Below are positions 23,201-34,734 of a DNA stretch of 64,000 nucleotides, in pieces. Positions within the stretch are counted from its first letter, which is position 1. Every line of letters starts with the position of its first letter. The translations under genes were made by a program, and so were the position numbers. Source of the stretch: Eleginops maclovinus (lineage: Eukaryota > Chordata > Actinopteri > Perciformes > Eleginopidae); contig NC_086349.1 of the NCBI RefSeq assembly GCF_036324505.1, positions 27,678,259-27,742,258 on the forward strand, given 5' to 3'. A model generated the notes under the pieces. It made no database searches and was not told where the DNA came from. It worked only from the letters and a program-made list of their open reading frames with translations.

Positions 23201-26200
23201 TGACCTGCAGAAATACTCTGCTTCAGAGAAGGCTCTCCTGAGGCTGCTGCCAGTGGTCAGAGCCTCAAGCAAAGCTCTGTGAGTACAGAGGTCTTTAGAT
23301 TTAGTGAATCAGTTATTAATACTCTGCTGTCTTCTGAGTAACTGTTGTCCTCATCCTCTCTCAGGCTGAGTGGCTGTAAGCTGTCAGAGAGAAGCTGTGC
23401 AGCTCTGTCCTCAGTCCTCAGCTCCCAGTCCTCTAGTCTGACAGAGCTGGACCTGAGTAACACCGACCTGCAGGACTCAGGAGTGGAGCTGCTGTCTGCT
23501 GGACTGCAGAGTCCACACTGTGACCTGAAGACCCTCAGGTCAGAGCACAGAACAGTTTGAAGTCAATACCAGCATCAGCCATGCTGTGGTGGGGGGGATA
23601 TATAATCTCTGTCAGTCTGAGATGAATGATCGTCAGTCTGGTACTTTAGCGTTCTTTATTTTTATATTGCACGGATCTCTAGATCAGCAGATCCTGAGGC
23701 AGGTTGAGCTTCCTGAGCTGGCGTAGGAAAAACCTCTGCTGTTGCATCATGCAGTATTCATGAAATCATCAGACAGCTAAAGGAACAAATCCAATACACA
23801 CTCCTCACCTCGTTAGTGTGCCTCTCAGTGTGACACGTTGGTACACATTAGCAGTCAGTATTTACTCTGATACTGAGGCTACTTCAGAACACATTCAAAG
23901 AGCTCCTCTATACTTCTACTCCACTACATTTATCTGACAGCTGTAGCTGCTTTTTAGATGACAGTTTTTCATCCGCTTCCTGTCCAGTAAAAACCACGTA
24001 TCTCCAGATGTGTTGATGTTGAATGTTTGTGATGAACTGAAGGATAAAGTGTTCCTTTAAGTAACGTGTTTGAAACGCCTCTTAGATCGGCTGGAAAATG
24101 CATCGTCACAAAGCTGACAGCTGTTTTTGTGAGGAAGCCATGAAGAGTTAGCTTTTGAGAGATACGTGGTTCTCACAGGACAGAGACAAAGCTACACACA
24201 TATGATGATCTTATAGAATAAGATACATTGCTGCAGATTAAACTACCCAACAGGATCTAAAGGAGGTACACCTCTACAGCAGTAACACGCATACATGAAT
24301 GCAGCAGCGATATTAACTCATCAGATCTAACTCTGAAACTCTGAGGGAACTTTTTATCGCACCAGGAGAACTTTTTCACCGGCTGTTTTGGGACTTTTAC
24401 TGCGACAGCGTTCCCTGTGAATAAAAAATAAACCATAGTCATTCTTCTTTCAACAGCAAGCCTGCTAACACCCTCCCTGAACAATCACACTCCCTGAGTG
24501 TATTTTTAGACATCTGATGAAAGGAACAGATAGTTGAGCTGCTCACCGTCATTAGTCGCTGCCCACTGATGATACCGATCCAAACTGAAAGGCTGTCTGC
24601 CACACAGAAACATTCAACCACGTGACGTACAAACTCTCGCTGGAGTTTTAACGAGGCGGATCCTTTCTAGCCATAACCCTGTTTTCAGAGTCCACTTTTC
24701 GTTGGGCCCTTTCTTTTGGTTTGACTTCTGACGTCTCATGAGGGCGCAATAAGGATACTGTCCAGATAAGAACGTGGGCTGATATTATTAACTTCTTAAG
24801 TTCAACATGTCTGCTCTGAGCGATCAGCTCCAGGTCCGTTCACCGGACCCTCAGGGTCTCTTAGGGTCCACTTCATCAGGACCATGTTCTATGTTCTGTT
24901 CAAAGTTACGCTTTACATATCAGACCTTATCCAGTGTGATTCATTTTAAACACAGATGTTGTTTCTCCTTTGTTCATTCTGTTCTCTCAGGCTGAGTGGC
25001 TGTAACCTGTCAGAGAGAAGCTGTGCAGCTCTGTCCTCAGTCCTCAGCTCCCAGTCCTCTAGTCTGAGAGAGCTGGACCTGAGTAACAACGACCTGCAGG
25101 ACTCAGGAGTGAAGCTGCTGTCTGCTGGACTGCAGAGTCCACACTGTGACCTGAGACCCTCAGGTCAGAGCACAGAACACTCAAATCTCCATTGTTGTTT
25201 AATCAGCCTCTCCCATATTTACCATGCTGTGCATTTGAAGTGTGGAGCAGAGCCTGTAGGTGTAGAGATGATGCAGAGGTGATGCAGTAATAAGCCCCCC
25301 CCCCTGACTGCTTGTTTGTGTGTCTGCAGGCTGTCAGGCTGTCTGATCACAGAGGAAGGCTGTGATGCTCTGGCCTCAGCTTTAAACTCCAACCCCTCCC
25401 ATCTGAGAGAGCTGGACCTGAGCTACAATCACCCAGGAGACTCAGGGGGGGGCTGCTGTCTGCTGGACTGGACTCCCTCAGGTAAGGAGAGGCAGTCTGA
25501 TAGAGGAGGTAGAAAGTGGCTCTGTGACCTGAACCAACCAGAGCTGATAGACCCTGACTCTCCACACTGTCTGCCGGCAGCTGAGAGGAGACCCCCGTCA
25601 GTGGGTCCATGTTCATGTGGAAGACCAACAGAAACAGAGTGGGGGGGTTTAATGTTCACACAGATCAATGAAGCGTCCCTTTTTCTCTCGCGCTACACTC
25701 AGAGTTCAGGGTGGGGAGACGGAGCAGAGAGGAGCAGAGAGTCTCATAGCAGAGAGGAACAAAGGCTGCCCGTTTCATTAATACACGGTCTCCACGGGGG
25801 AGTCGCCGTCTGTCTGAAACATATTGAGAAAGATACAGGAAACAGGCGGCCAATCAGACAGCAGGACTTTGGCAACCTGGACCAGAGTTCTGATGGACCT
25901 GAAGAACTTGTGATGTTCAGACAGAGCAGAACCACAGCTCTGTGTTCAGGGTGGGTCTTAGATTAAGGATGTGTTCTGATCTGGTGAGGTTTAACTTCAG
26001 TTTGTTCATTTTCATTTGGGTTATGGTGCATCAGGTGAGGATAAAGATCAAACCTAAAGGAAAGTATTGCATTTATTTCTTTGAGTAACGCAGATTAGTT
26101 TGTGGATTTCCCCCCCCCCCCCCCGTTCAGCTTTAAATTCTGAATTTAAAAACTGAAATTGTTCTGCCCTTCATCGCGTTAGAAACGGCAGGCTGGTTAA

Positions 26201-27446
26201 AAATGCAGACGTCATTACGCCAGTGGAAATGCATCCTACCAGTTGACTCCCCAGCAGAAGCATCGCTTTTATGTGTTTAATCTTTGTTCTGATTAAGTTA
26301 ACTTTTAAGCATATTGATTTCATGCTGTGAAAGTAATGTTCATGAAAGCTAGGCGCCTTAGCTACAGTATTTTGCCGTTTGTTTCCTAGTTTCTCTCTCG
26401 TCTCTCATCATATGTATGGATTCAGTACAATGTGAAGAAAATAAATCTACATACAAAGAACTCAGGATTCCTTCATGTTCATGAATAGAGTTTAGCTTAC
26501 TGTTTAGTTGGAGTTGCCACACCTCAATGAGAACAGTATAGAAATGTATAAAACAGATTCAGGAGAAACCCAGACAGCAGGTGTCTCTATAACTGATCAA
26601 AATATTCAATCCTGAACGTCAGCGAGCTTAAACTGGAGTGATGTGAAGGAGGTGGTGGGTAAGTTGTTGGACATAAAAGATCATTTAAAGACTAACCCCC
26701 CCCCCCCCCCCCCCCCCCGCTTTCAGCCTGGAGCCTGCTGCAGTCCGCTGGTTGAGGCCGGGTCTCAGGAAGTGTAAGTGTGTGTTTAATCATGAACCTC
26801 TTCACACTGGGACACCACAGGTACAGTAACACCCTTTAATACCTGCTGTCTCTCATCAGACTCCTGTGGACTCTCTCTGGACTCAGACACAGCAAACAGG
26901 AACCTCAGACTGTCTGACAACAACAGGACGGTGACACGAGTGAGAGAGGAGCAGCCATATCCTGATCATCCAGAGAGGTTTGACCTCTGTCCTCAGCTGA
27001 TGTGTAGAGAAGCTCTGACTGGTCGCTGTTACTGGGAGGTCGAGTGGAGAGGAGAGGTTTCTATATCAGTGACTTACAGAGGAACCAGCAGGAGAGGAGA
27101 GAGTGAGGACTGTTGGTTTGGATGGAATGATCAGTCCTGGAGTCTGAACTGCTCTGGTGATAGTTACTATGTCAGGCACAATAAGAGAGAAACACGCACC
27201 TCCTTTTCCTCCTCCTCCTCCTCCTTCTTCTCCTCCTCCCCCCCCTCTGGTAGAGTAGCAGTGTATCTGGATCATCCTGCTGGCTCTCTCTCCTTCTACA
27301 GAGTCTCCTCTGACACACTGATCCACCTCCACACCTTCAGAACCACATTCACTGAACCTCTCTATGCTGGGTTTGGGTTCTGGCTTTTGTTTGGGTTTTT
27401 TAGTGTCCCTGGTTCTTCAGTGTCTCTGTGTCCTCTGCAGGAGTGA
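17282..27446 (+). CDS. NLRC3-like receptor of the fish NLR-C family (FISNA-NACHT-LRR-B30.2), with frame breaks in two LRR exons
   Basis: Cytosolic pattern-recognition receptor of the large teleost NLR-C family. Exons I assign: 17282-17370, 17444-17545 ([14 protein letters not shown]), 18312-18419 and 19468-19575 (both [18 protein letters not shown]), 20890-20968 ([15 protein letters not shown]), 21106-21334 ([25 protein letters not shown]), 21475-23278 (NACHT), 23365-23538 (LRR), 24991-25163 (LRR), 25330-25481 (LRR), 26727-26773 (RWLRPGLRK) and 26860-27446 (PRY-SPRY). Walker A is [14 protein letters not shown] and Walker [24 protein letters not shown] and [17 protein letters not shown] follow, as in the family. 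Phases fit from exon 1 to the first LRR. The second LRR exon is 1 bp short, and the third (152 bp against 174) also changes phase. Splicing every exon would therefore end in a stop early in the third LRR. The gene may be a pseudogene or may skip exons. The first exon ([10 protein letters not shown]) is the least certain. An AATAAA lies at 27456-27461. Confidence 0.85.
18297..18482 (+). repeat. first copy of a duplicated N-terminal NLR exon with its flanks
   Basis: From gatctgttctgtttcag to gtttatataaagtctc this segment is nearly identical to 19454-19640. I see one difference in the exon (gatgcc against gacgcc). The duplicated piece includes the acceptor, the 108-bp exon and the donor. Confidence 0.9.
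18743..18905 (+). mobile_element. possible hAT-type terminal fragment
   Basis: The sequence cagtggcggccggccaatag resembles the terminal repeat of the hAT remnant at 27650 (caatggcggctggtcc) and likewise leads into a GC-rich ggcgccccccc stretch. No matching right end was found nearby, so it is at most a truncated copy. Confidence 0.35.
19454..19640 (+). repeat. second copy of the duplicated N-terminal NLR exon
   Basis: It matches 18297-18482 across exon and flanking intron and lies 1.16 kb downstream in the same orientation. The exon is 36 codons with phase 2 at both ends, so both copies can be spliced in without changing the frame. Confidence 0.9.
19965..20856 (+). repeat. minisatellite in an NLR intron (tgagtgtctctgtgtgt unit)
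   Basis: About 25 copies of a 25-38 bp unit, tgagtgtctctgtgtgt plus ccccctgtcctccttcacct with variants. It lies between the second N-terminal exon copy and the exon at 20890, ending about 35 bp before that exon. Confidence 0.94.
23539..24990 (+). other. long intron between the first and second LRR exons
   Basis: About 1.45 kb of unique-looking sequence with no further LRR exon visible. Confidence 0.6.
25482..26726 (+). other. intron between the third LRR exon and the B30.2 linker exon
   Basis: It contains poly-C runs near 26110-26124 and 26697-26718, the second just before the linker-exon acceptor. No exon is recognised within it. Confidence 0.55.
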
Positions 27447-27649
27447 CCCCCCCAAAATAAAATCCATCTGAAGTTGAAGAACCCGTTCCAGAGCTTCAGT
27501 TTCAGAGCCAGCAGGAGAGGGTTCCTGAGACTCGTTAGGAACAGATCACAGTGAGAAGAGTTCGATCACTTCTCCAGAATATAATACACGATGTCTACCA
27601 ACTAGCTTTGTAGCAGAGCAGGACAAACCTCAGATTTAAGGGTCGGTTT

Positions 27650-28110
27650 CAATGGCGGCTGGTCCATGCGGGGCGCTGGGGCGCCGCCCCCTCTCACAAT
27701 ATCTTGAGAAGAAAGTCTGTTTAAACATGACAGACATAAATATGAAGGAGCTTGGACCGGACCGACCCGGTTTACAAATTCATCAGCAGGCAAGTGATCG
27801 AGGATGAGCTTTCCCTGCCTGCTGTTTCAAAGTGTCGGCACCAAGGGTGTAACGGGGTTACAAGATTTAAGGTTGATTTTAAGGTTGAATGCATTGGCCA
27901 AGCTGTCAATGGAAAAGAATCTGGTGGCAGAGATGACTGACTCTAATCAGAAAGTCATTGAGAGATTTGCAGGCCAGAAGGAAAGGAGGGCAACGTTTGT
28001 ATTAGTGCTAGTTCCATGAATCACAATCAATTTCCTTCAACATTACAGTGGGGTTTTAGGTTGGTCTTTTTTATGCCCCCCCCTAAAAATGTTATCACCA
28101 GCTGCCACTG
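27650..28110 (+). mobile_element. hAT-type transposon remnant with 8-bp target duplication
   Basis: The left end reads caatggcggctggtcc and the right end, read backwards, ccagtggcagctggtg minus its first base, so the termini are inverted repeats. The element is flanked by gtcggttt (27642-27649) and gtcgattt (28111-28118), an 8-bp target duplication with one mismatch, the length typical of hAT. Inside, a plus-strand frame from about 27804 (SFPCLLF, then MTDSNQKVIERFAGQKERR) resembles the N-terminal part of ZMYM-like hAT transposases but is heavily deleted. At 461 bp the element cannot move on its own. Confidence 0.8.
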
Positions 28111-28414
28111 GTCGATTTATGACACAGAAATCCCTCCTCTTCCTCCTCTTCCTCCTCCAGGAACACCTGACTAACACATACATGAACATTGACCCCAGAA
28201 GCCTCGCTCTGTGAACCTTTATGACGTTATGACAGCAGAGCAATCAGCTTCTGTAGCATCCGATGGTTTTCACCTGAAGGAATCATTGAATTTATTGATA
28301 CAACTTCCTGACCCCTCTGCAGTTTATAGGACATAAAGAGATCCATCATGTGCTTATTTATAGCATCAAACATCATTTAATTTCCAGGTACTAAATATAG
28401 ATTGTGTTGCAGGA

Positions 28415-28640
28415 GGGTAGTGGTCCACTCCAGTAGGGGATGAGTCCTTAGCCCAAGTGCAGGAGTTCCCAGGACCAGGCGGAGGGATTACCTCCACCTG
28501 GTCCTGGGAGCGCCTTGGAATCCCCCAGTCAGAGCTGGTGGAGGTGGTCAGGGAAAGGGGAGTTCGGGGCTCTCTGCTGGAGCTGCTACCTCCACGACCC
28601 GACTCCTATAGGGGATAGACAATGGATGGATGAAGGGTTG
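28415..28640 (+). mobile_element. 3' fragment of a fish LINE (Rex3/RTE- or L2-like)
   Basis: The stretch from aggaccaggcggagggatta through ctggtcctgggagcgccttg to cgacccgactcctatagggg and ending gacaatggatggatg resembles the 3' end of a LINE reverse-transcriptase frame (WERLGIPQSELVEVV, then LLELLPPRPDS) with a GATG-type tail. It is strongly 5' truncated. I am not sure which clade it belongs to. Confidence 0.6.
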
Positions 28641-29469
28641 CCTCCTGAAAGAAGGACATCAATTCACAGACCTTTAAAGTTGTAATGCAAATATTCTCTG
28701 CACTAAAACGTTTGAAAGTGATCAGACCTGTGTTATAAATGTACTCTCAGAGAAATGACGTTGATGTGTTTTCTATCGCTTCTCATCAGAAGAGACGTAA
28801 AACCGCCATCAATGTGACCTCCCTTTGTTATTATGTTTCATTACGTAACACTAAATGTTAACTTCTAAAGCGTACCTCTTTTCTACTTCCATTTTTCCTG
28901 AATTGTACCTGCTTTATTCTTAATCAACGCATCCTGTTCATGTTGCTTGTGTATTATAAAGACATTTGCATCGTATTGATCAGTATGGAAAACACAACAC
29001 CGACGTTCAAACAGGGATGTTTGAACACATGATTCCCATGTTAAGCATAAACATGTCATTAAACACACATGTTTTACACATTGGAGACACGAGGAGGCAG
29101 TGTGCATGAACACCAGGATAATACATCTATTGTGTGTGGACAGTAGGAGTGCTCTCCTGGTCCTCTCATGCACAGACATACAGGACCCTCACAAGTAGGG
29201 ATAATTGTAGGAGCATTATGCAGAAGAAGAGCAGCTCATTTGATCTCTGAAGTTCAAAGGTTTATTCTATGCCTCTCACCGGTTGGTTTCCTGTGCACTT
29301 GGTATGTTTAATGGCTGGGTATGATAACACTGCCTGCAGACTACACTGATAACCACAGAGTGTTTGCAGAGATGGAAGCTTTGCTCGTCCACTGAAGCAG
29401 TCGTGTCTGTTATCAGGACCAATGTTTATAATGTATGAAGAGGCAACATCCACGGGACATTTGCACTCA

Positions 29470-29595
29470 TTCAGCTCCTCTTTCCACCCTCTGTCTGAAA
29501 CCAGAACCCAGTCTGCTCTGATTGGTTGGCTGGCCGGCTCTGTTGTGATTGGTCAACCAATTAGATCGGCCCCGCCCCTTAGCCTATCACGTACA
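29470..29595 (-). repeat. inverted copy of the dispersed repeat seen at 1381 and 32197
   Basis: Read on the minus strand it gives ggggcgg, then ttggttgaccaatca, gccagccaaccaatcagag, actgggttctggtttcag and acagagggtggaaagagg. It thus covers both the part shared with 1381-1462 and the part shared with 32197-32270. Confidence 0.75.
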
Positions 29596-29939
29596 ATGTG
29601 TTGGAGCACCTATAGAAGACGCTACAGGGGAGGGAACACCGCAGAAAGGGGTCAGATAATTAAAAACAAATCACATGTGGCTCTCAGCCTCTTCCATAAG
29701 AACATGTGGCAGAGGTAGAGCATATGTCATCGTACGTTAAATACTTCCTGCGCGACCCTCCATCTCTCATTACATTAAGCTTTTATTCAAAGGGATCTCA
29801 GTCAGTACGTCTCCCTCCGTCTGACCCTGCTTCAGTCTGCAGCATCAAAGCTCACAGAACCTCAAACTGAAGGAGCTCTGAGGATAATAACCCTATAGAA
29901 GCAGCAGAAAACACACACACACTATTGTTACAGTGACAG

Positions 29940-30067
<128 letters not shown>

Positions 30068-31131
30068 GAGATGGGTAGTCTCTCTGCTGCTTTTCTGATG
30101 CAGAGCATGAGATCATCAGTCATATACAGTCGGCTGGGGGTTTATGTTGTGAGCAGTCAATAAATCCTCAGTAATAACCGGAGGATCTGCTGCTCCAACA
30201 CACCATCGTCGAGTCAGCGTGTTCAGACTGGAGCCTCTGAGCAGAGACCAAACATCACTTTACAAATAAATATACTTTGACTATTTCTTCACAATCCTCA
30301 CTTTTTGTCCCAAAACTTTTTTTTCAACTTTCAATTTTATTTTCTTCTAAATTTTGAAAGTCAGATCATTTTCTCACTGTTCTCCATTACTCCTTCTTCA
30401 TGTGGCCCTTTTTTTAAGGATTCACATTTTTCTTGTCTCCCAATTTCTTTTCTTTTGGATTTTCTTTCAATCTTCAGATTTTTATTTCTCCAAATTTGGA
30501 TTTCTGACAATTACCACTTCTTTTTCTTCCAATTTCTGAAACTTTGCTACCACTATCAAAGATATAAATGTTCTTCTATTTTAACTTTTAGAATACCTCT
30601 CTTTTCTCCCTGCTCTTCCTTAAATGAGAAACATTTATTCAGACACACGAAGATTTATGGACAGGAAATAATGAGTGCTCTCTTCACGCAGCGCTTCCTG
30701 AAACATCTCCTCTGATTATTTGTGCAGATACTAAAAAAAGACGAGGGCTCTCGGCAGAGGATAAATTATTCCTCCTCACAGAACAGCAGCTCTTATTGTT
30801 CTCAAAACGGCTTTAAAATACATTATAATAGCCCTTAATCATCTGGTGATTTATTCATGATCTTTATAAATATCATAATCACCACAGGCTATGTTTTTAT
30901 TTATACTGTGGGCCCCACTGGGAGATTGGTTTTATACGGAGGCCCAGATCCCTTCCATCAGAAGAAACGTGCTGCAGCAGAAAGGATGCAGATACAGAAA
31001 CACAAAGGTTCCAAAACTCTGTTCCTGCAGGAACATCTGCAGCAGCTCTTCAACACATGCAGCATCTAGAGAACATTCAGCAGAGGAAACATGAGCAGTT
31101 TACTAAAAGCTGCAGAAACCAAACGCTGCAA

Positions 31132-31980
31132 GAAGCTCCAACACAACGGAGACCAGGGGACACTCAAGAGAGACGCACACAGCTGGAGACCAGGGGACAC
31201 TAAAGAGAGACGCACACAGCTGGAGACCAGGGGACACTAAAGAGAGACGCACACAGCTGGAGACCAGGGGACACTAAAGAGAGACGCACACAGCTGGAGA
31301 CCAGGGGACACTAAAGAGAGACGCACGCAGCTGGAGACCAGGGGACACTAAAGAGAGACGCACACAACGGAGACCAGGGGACACTAAAGAGAGACGCACA
31401 CAGCTGGAGACCAGGGGACACTAAAGAGAGACGCACACAGCTGGAGACCAGGGGACACTAAAGAGAGACGCACACAGCTGGAGACCAGGGGACACTAAAG
31501 AGAGACGCACACAGCTGGAGACCAGGGGACACTAAAGAGAGACGCACACAACGGAGACCAGGGGACACTAAAGAGAGACGCACACAGCTGGAGACCAGGG
31601 GACACTAAAGAGAGACGCACACAGCTGGAGACCAGGGGACACTAAAGAGAGACGCACGCAGCTGGAGACCAGGGGACACTAAAGAGAGACGCACACAACG
31701 GAGACCAGGGGACACTAAAGAGAGACGCACACAGCTGGAGACCAGGGGACACTAATGGAGACCAGGGGACACTAAAGAGAGACGCACACAGCTGGAGACC
31801 AGGGGACACTAAAGAGAGACGCACACAGCTGGAGACCAGGGGACACTAAAGAGAGACGCACACAGCTGGAGACCAGGGGACACTAAAGAGAGACGCACAC
31901 AGCTGGAGACCAGGGGACACTAAAGAGAGACGCACACAGCTGGAGACCAGGGGACACTAAAGAGAGACGCACACAGCTGG
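31132..31980 (+). repeat. 37-bp minisatellite, about 23 copies
   Basis: The unit is ggagaccaggggacactaaa followed by gagagacgcacacagct. A variant lacking a few bases (cacaacggagacc) recurs at intervals, suggesting that blocks of several units were duplicated together. Confidence 0.95.
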
Positions 31981-32151
31981 GACCGGAGCACTGGGTGACG
32001 TTCAGGATCATAAAGCTGGACAACTGTCTCTGTCTCAGAGTGAGTCTGTCTCAGAACTGGGAGAGTTTGTCAGTATATCTGACGGTCATCACTTTGTTAA
32101 AATAAGACAGAGACAGCTTTATGATCCTGAACGTCACGCAGCGCTCCGGTC
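31981..32151. repeat. imperfect inverted repeat, 37-bp arms
   Basis: The left arm 31981-32017 and the reverse complement of the right arm 32115-32151 match at 35 of 37 positions (both contain tgacgttcaggatcataaag). Pairing resumes further in at gtctctgtct. The left arm begins exactly where the 37-bp array ends. It could be a fold-back or MITE-like element. Confidence 0.8.
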
Positions 32152-32196
32152 ACTATGTAGCTCTCACGCTCCTAATGGCTAGGGCTGTAAGCTATA

Positions 32197-32308
32197 GGCC
32201 AGCTAACCAATCAGAGCAGACTGGGCTCTGGTTTCAGACAGAGGGTGAAAAGAGGAGCTGCAGCACAGGCAGTCTGAGAAACATAAAGAGCTTTCTGAAC
32301 ATTAAAGC
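32197..32308 (+). repeat. dispersed fish repeat, second copy
   Basis: The first 38 bases equal 1425-1462. The part after ctggtttcagacagagggtg also matches the inverted copy near 29490. It runs straight into the 8-bp array at the word attaaagcatggagac. Confidence 0.8.
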
Positions 32309-33007
32309 ATGGAGACATGGAGACATGGAGACTTGGAGATATGGAGATATGGAGACATGGAGACTTGGAGACATGGAGACATGGAGACTTGGAGACTTGG
32401 AGACATGGAGAAATGGAGACATGGAGACATGGAGACTTGGAGATATGGAGATATGGAGACATGGAGACTTGGAGACTTGGAGACATGGAGACTTGGAGAC
32501 TTGGAGACATGGAGAAATGGAGACATGGAGACATGGAGACTTGGAGACATGGAGACATGGAGACATGGAGACTTCGAGACATGGAGACATGGAGACATGG
32601 AGACATGGAGACATGGAGACTTGGAGACATGAAGACTTGGAGACATGGAGACTTGGAGACATGGAGACATGGAGACACGGAGACACGGAGACTTGGAGAC
32701 ATGGAGACATGGAGACTTGGAGACTTGGAGACATGGAGACATGGAGACACGGAGACACGGAGACACGGAGACACGGAGACTTGGAGATATGGAGATATGG
32801 AGACATGGAGACATGGAGACATGGAGACATGGAGACTTGGAGACATGGAGACTTGGAGACATGGAGACATGGAGACATGGAGACATGGAGACATGGAGAC
32901 TTGGAGACACGGAGACACGGAGACTTGGAGACATGGAGACTTGGAGACTTGGAGACATGGAGACATGGAGACTTGGAGACATGGAGACATGGAGACACGG
33001 AGACTTG
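32309..33007 (+). repeat. 8-bp array ggagacat / ggagactt / ggagacac
   Basis: About 87 copies of an 8-bp unit in which the last two bases vary. The unit lacks stop codons in every reading frame, so all frames on both strands stay open for up to 700 bases. These frames are by-products. Confidence 0.96.
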
Positions 33008-34734
33008 GACCTTTCTGTTTCAACATTAGCATTTATCTATGAGTGAATGCGACATGGGTTGGGGCTTTTTTCCGGCCCACTTGCAGGTCATTAATGTTGT
33101 TGGTTCAGAATAAGTGAGGTTTGGTGTGAGTAAAAAAAGAGACGGACAAAGAACCCATAATGCGGAAAGACACCTCTGCAGATACTAAGACACACTCACA
33201 CTGTGTGAGTGATCCTTTCAGCTTTGTGAACAACAATCATTAAGGACCTTGAGTGTCCCTATGAGCTGTCCATGAAGTACTTCTTTGTGAAATGAAGGGG
33301 AGCATGATCTGCAGAGGAAGACTGGACACATCTGTCATTAAAATCGGTCCAACAACACGACTAAGTGGGCCAACCCGCCACTATCTTTCCTTCAAAGAAA
33401 AAAGGAGGTTTGAAACACGTCTTTAGAGTCTGTGTGGACGCTCCAAGCAGAGAAACGATGAGTCCTAAGAAGAGATATTGAATTTTGTAGGACTGACATA
33501 GAAATCAGAAAGAAGAATAAGTCTTTGAGTCGAAGTGATGGGGTTCTTCTTTCTGACAACAAAACACCTACAAAATAAGTCCTATTGATCCATGCTGTCT
33601 CCGAAAGGAGAAACAGCAGCGTCCCTGTGTTTACTACCTGCAGACTTCATCATAAAAGCTCCTTATATGGACGTTCTGAGCAGCGTAGAGCGTGCAGGAT
33701 GTGCAGAGGGATTGAAATGTTTCTACGATACGTGACGGAGAACACTCTGCAGGATGAGACGTAGCTCCTATACAACGCCTCACACCTTGTTTACATATAG
33801 TTTAATGTCCTTACAGCTGCATGTTAGGAAAGGTGTCACATGTTCAATCCAACACGGTAAGACGTGTTATTCTCTGTTCAGGGCTGCGGCGCCGGTGCAT
33901 GCAGACATGTGTTTCAGTTTATGTTAATCTACATTTACCAAAAACCTAACGGTGAATACAGTCATGATTTATTTAAACGTGACACACAAAACTCTCATGA
34001 TGATCGAGTTTATCAATCACTGAAACCCTTTTATGAAGAACTCAAGGAGGAGGTAAACATGTCAAACATGGTGTAGTGTTTGGGATGTGCTTGTGATACT
34101 TGTGATACCGCGGGGCACCAACTATCTATCCGATCCCAAACAACACATGTGAAATACAGATACAATAGTAGTGATTAGACTCAGATACACAGTCTGTCTT
34201 TATAGTATGACAATGCATCAACAGCAGCTCGATCACAATGAAGGCATATCATCCCCGTTCTCTCTGTGCACTAAAGCGGTGAATATTTCCAAACACAAGG
34301 TGATGCACAGTACATCTCATTAAGCCAAGTCTAAGATACTGATGCAAGAGGACAGCGACTACTACACCACACATTCAGCTGCAGACTAAAAGGAAATGCA
34401 CGTGTCCAAGCGCTAATACTTTATCTACATCAGGGGGAATAGCAGCAGGCCTAACTTATGCTGTGTCTCAATTATTTACTGAGACTCAAACGAAGTGAAG
34501 ATCACTGCTGTTAGCTAGCTAGCAGCGACATCCTTACAGGCTGCTTAATTAACCTTATATAATAAACAGTGTCTTCATTTCGACAGCAGAATAGTGATCA
34601 CGTACCAATAGAAGGAAAACAACCCTCAGGGCGACCGGCCGATTGACTCCCGCTACGTAGCCAAGAGTGCAACCGTGTGAGAAAGGTCCAGCGTTCCTAA
34701 TTTGAAAGAAATCTTTGAGACACAGCTTCAGTTT

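Noticed and set aside
32121..33046. Long METWRHGD and HVSMSPCL open frames
   Set aside because: These are products of an 8-bp array with no stop in any frame; several overlapping frames on both strands are equally long.
33864..34076. 70-codon open frame before the TRH receptor
   Set aside because: No family similarity, no splice context and ordinary AT-rich composition.
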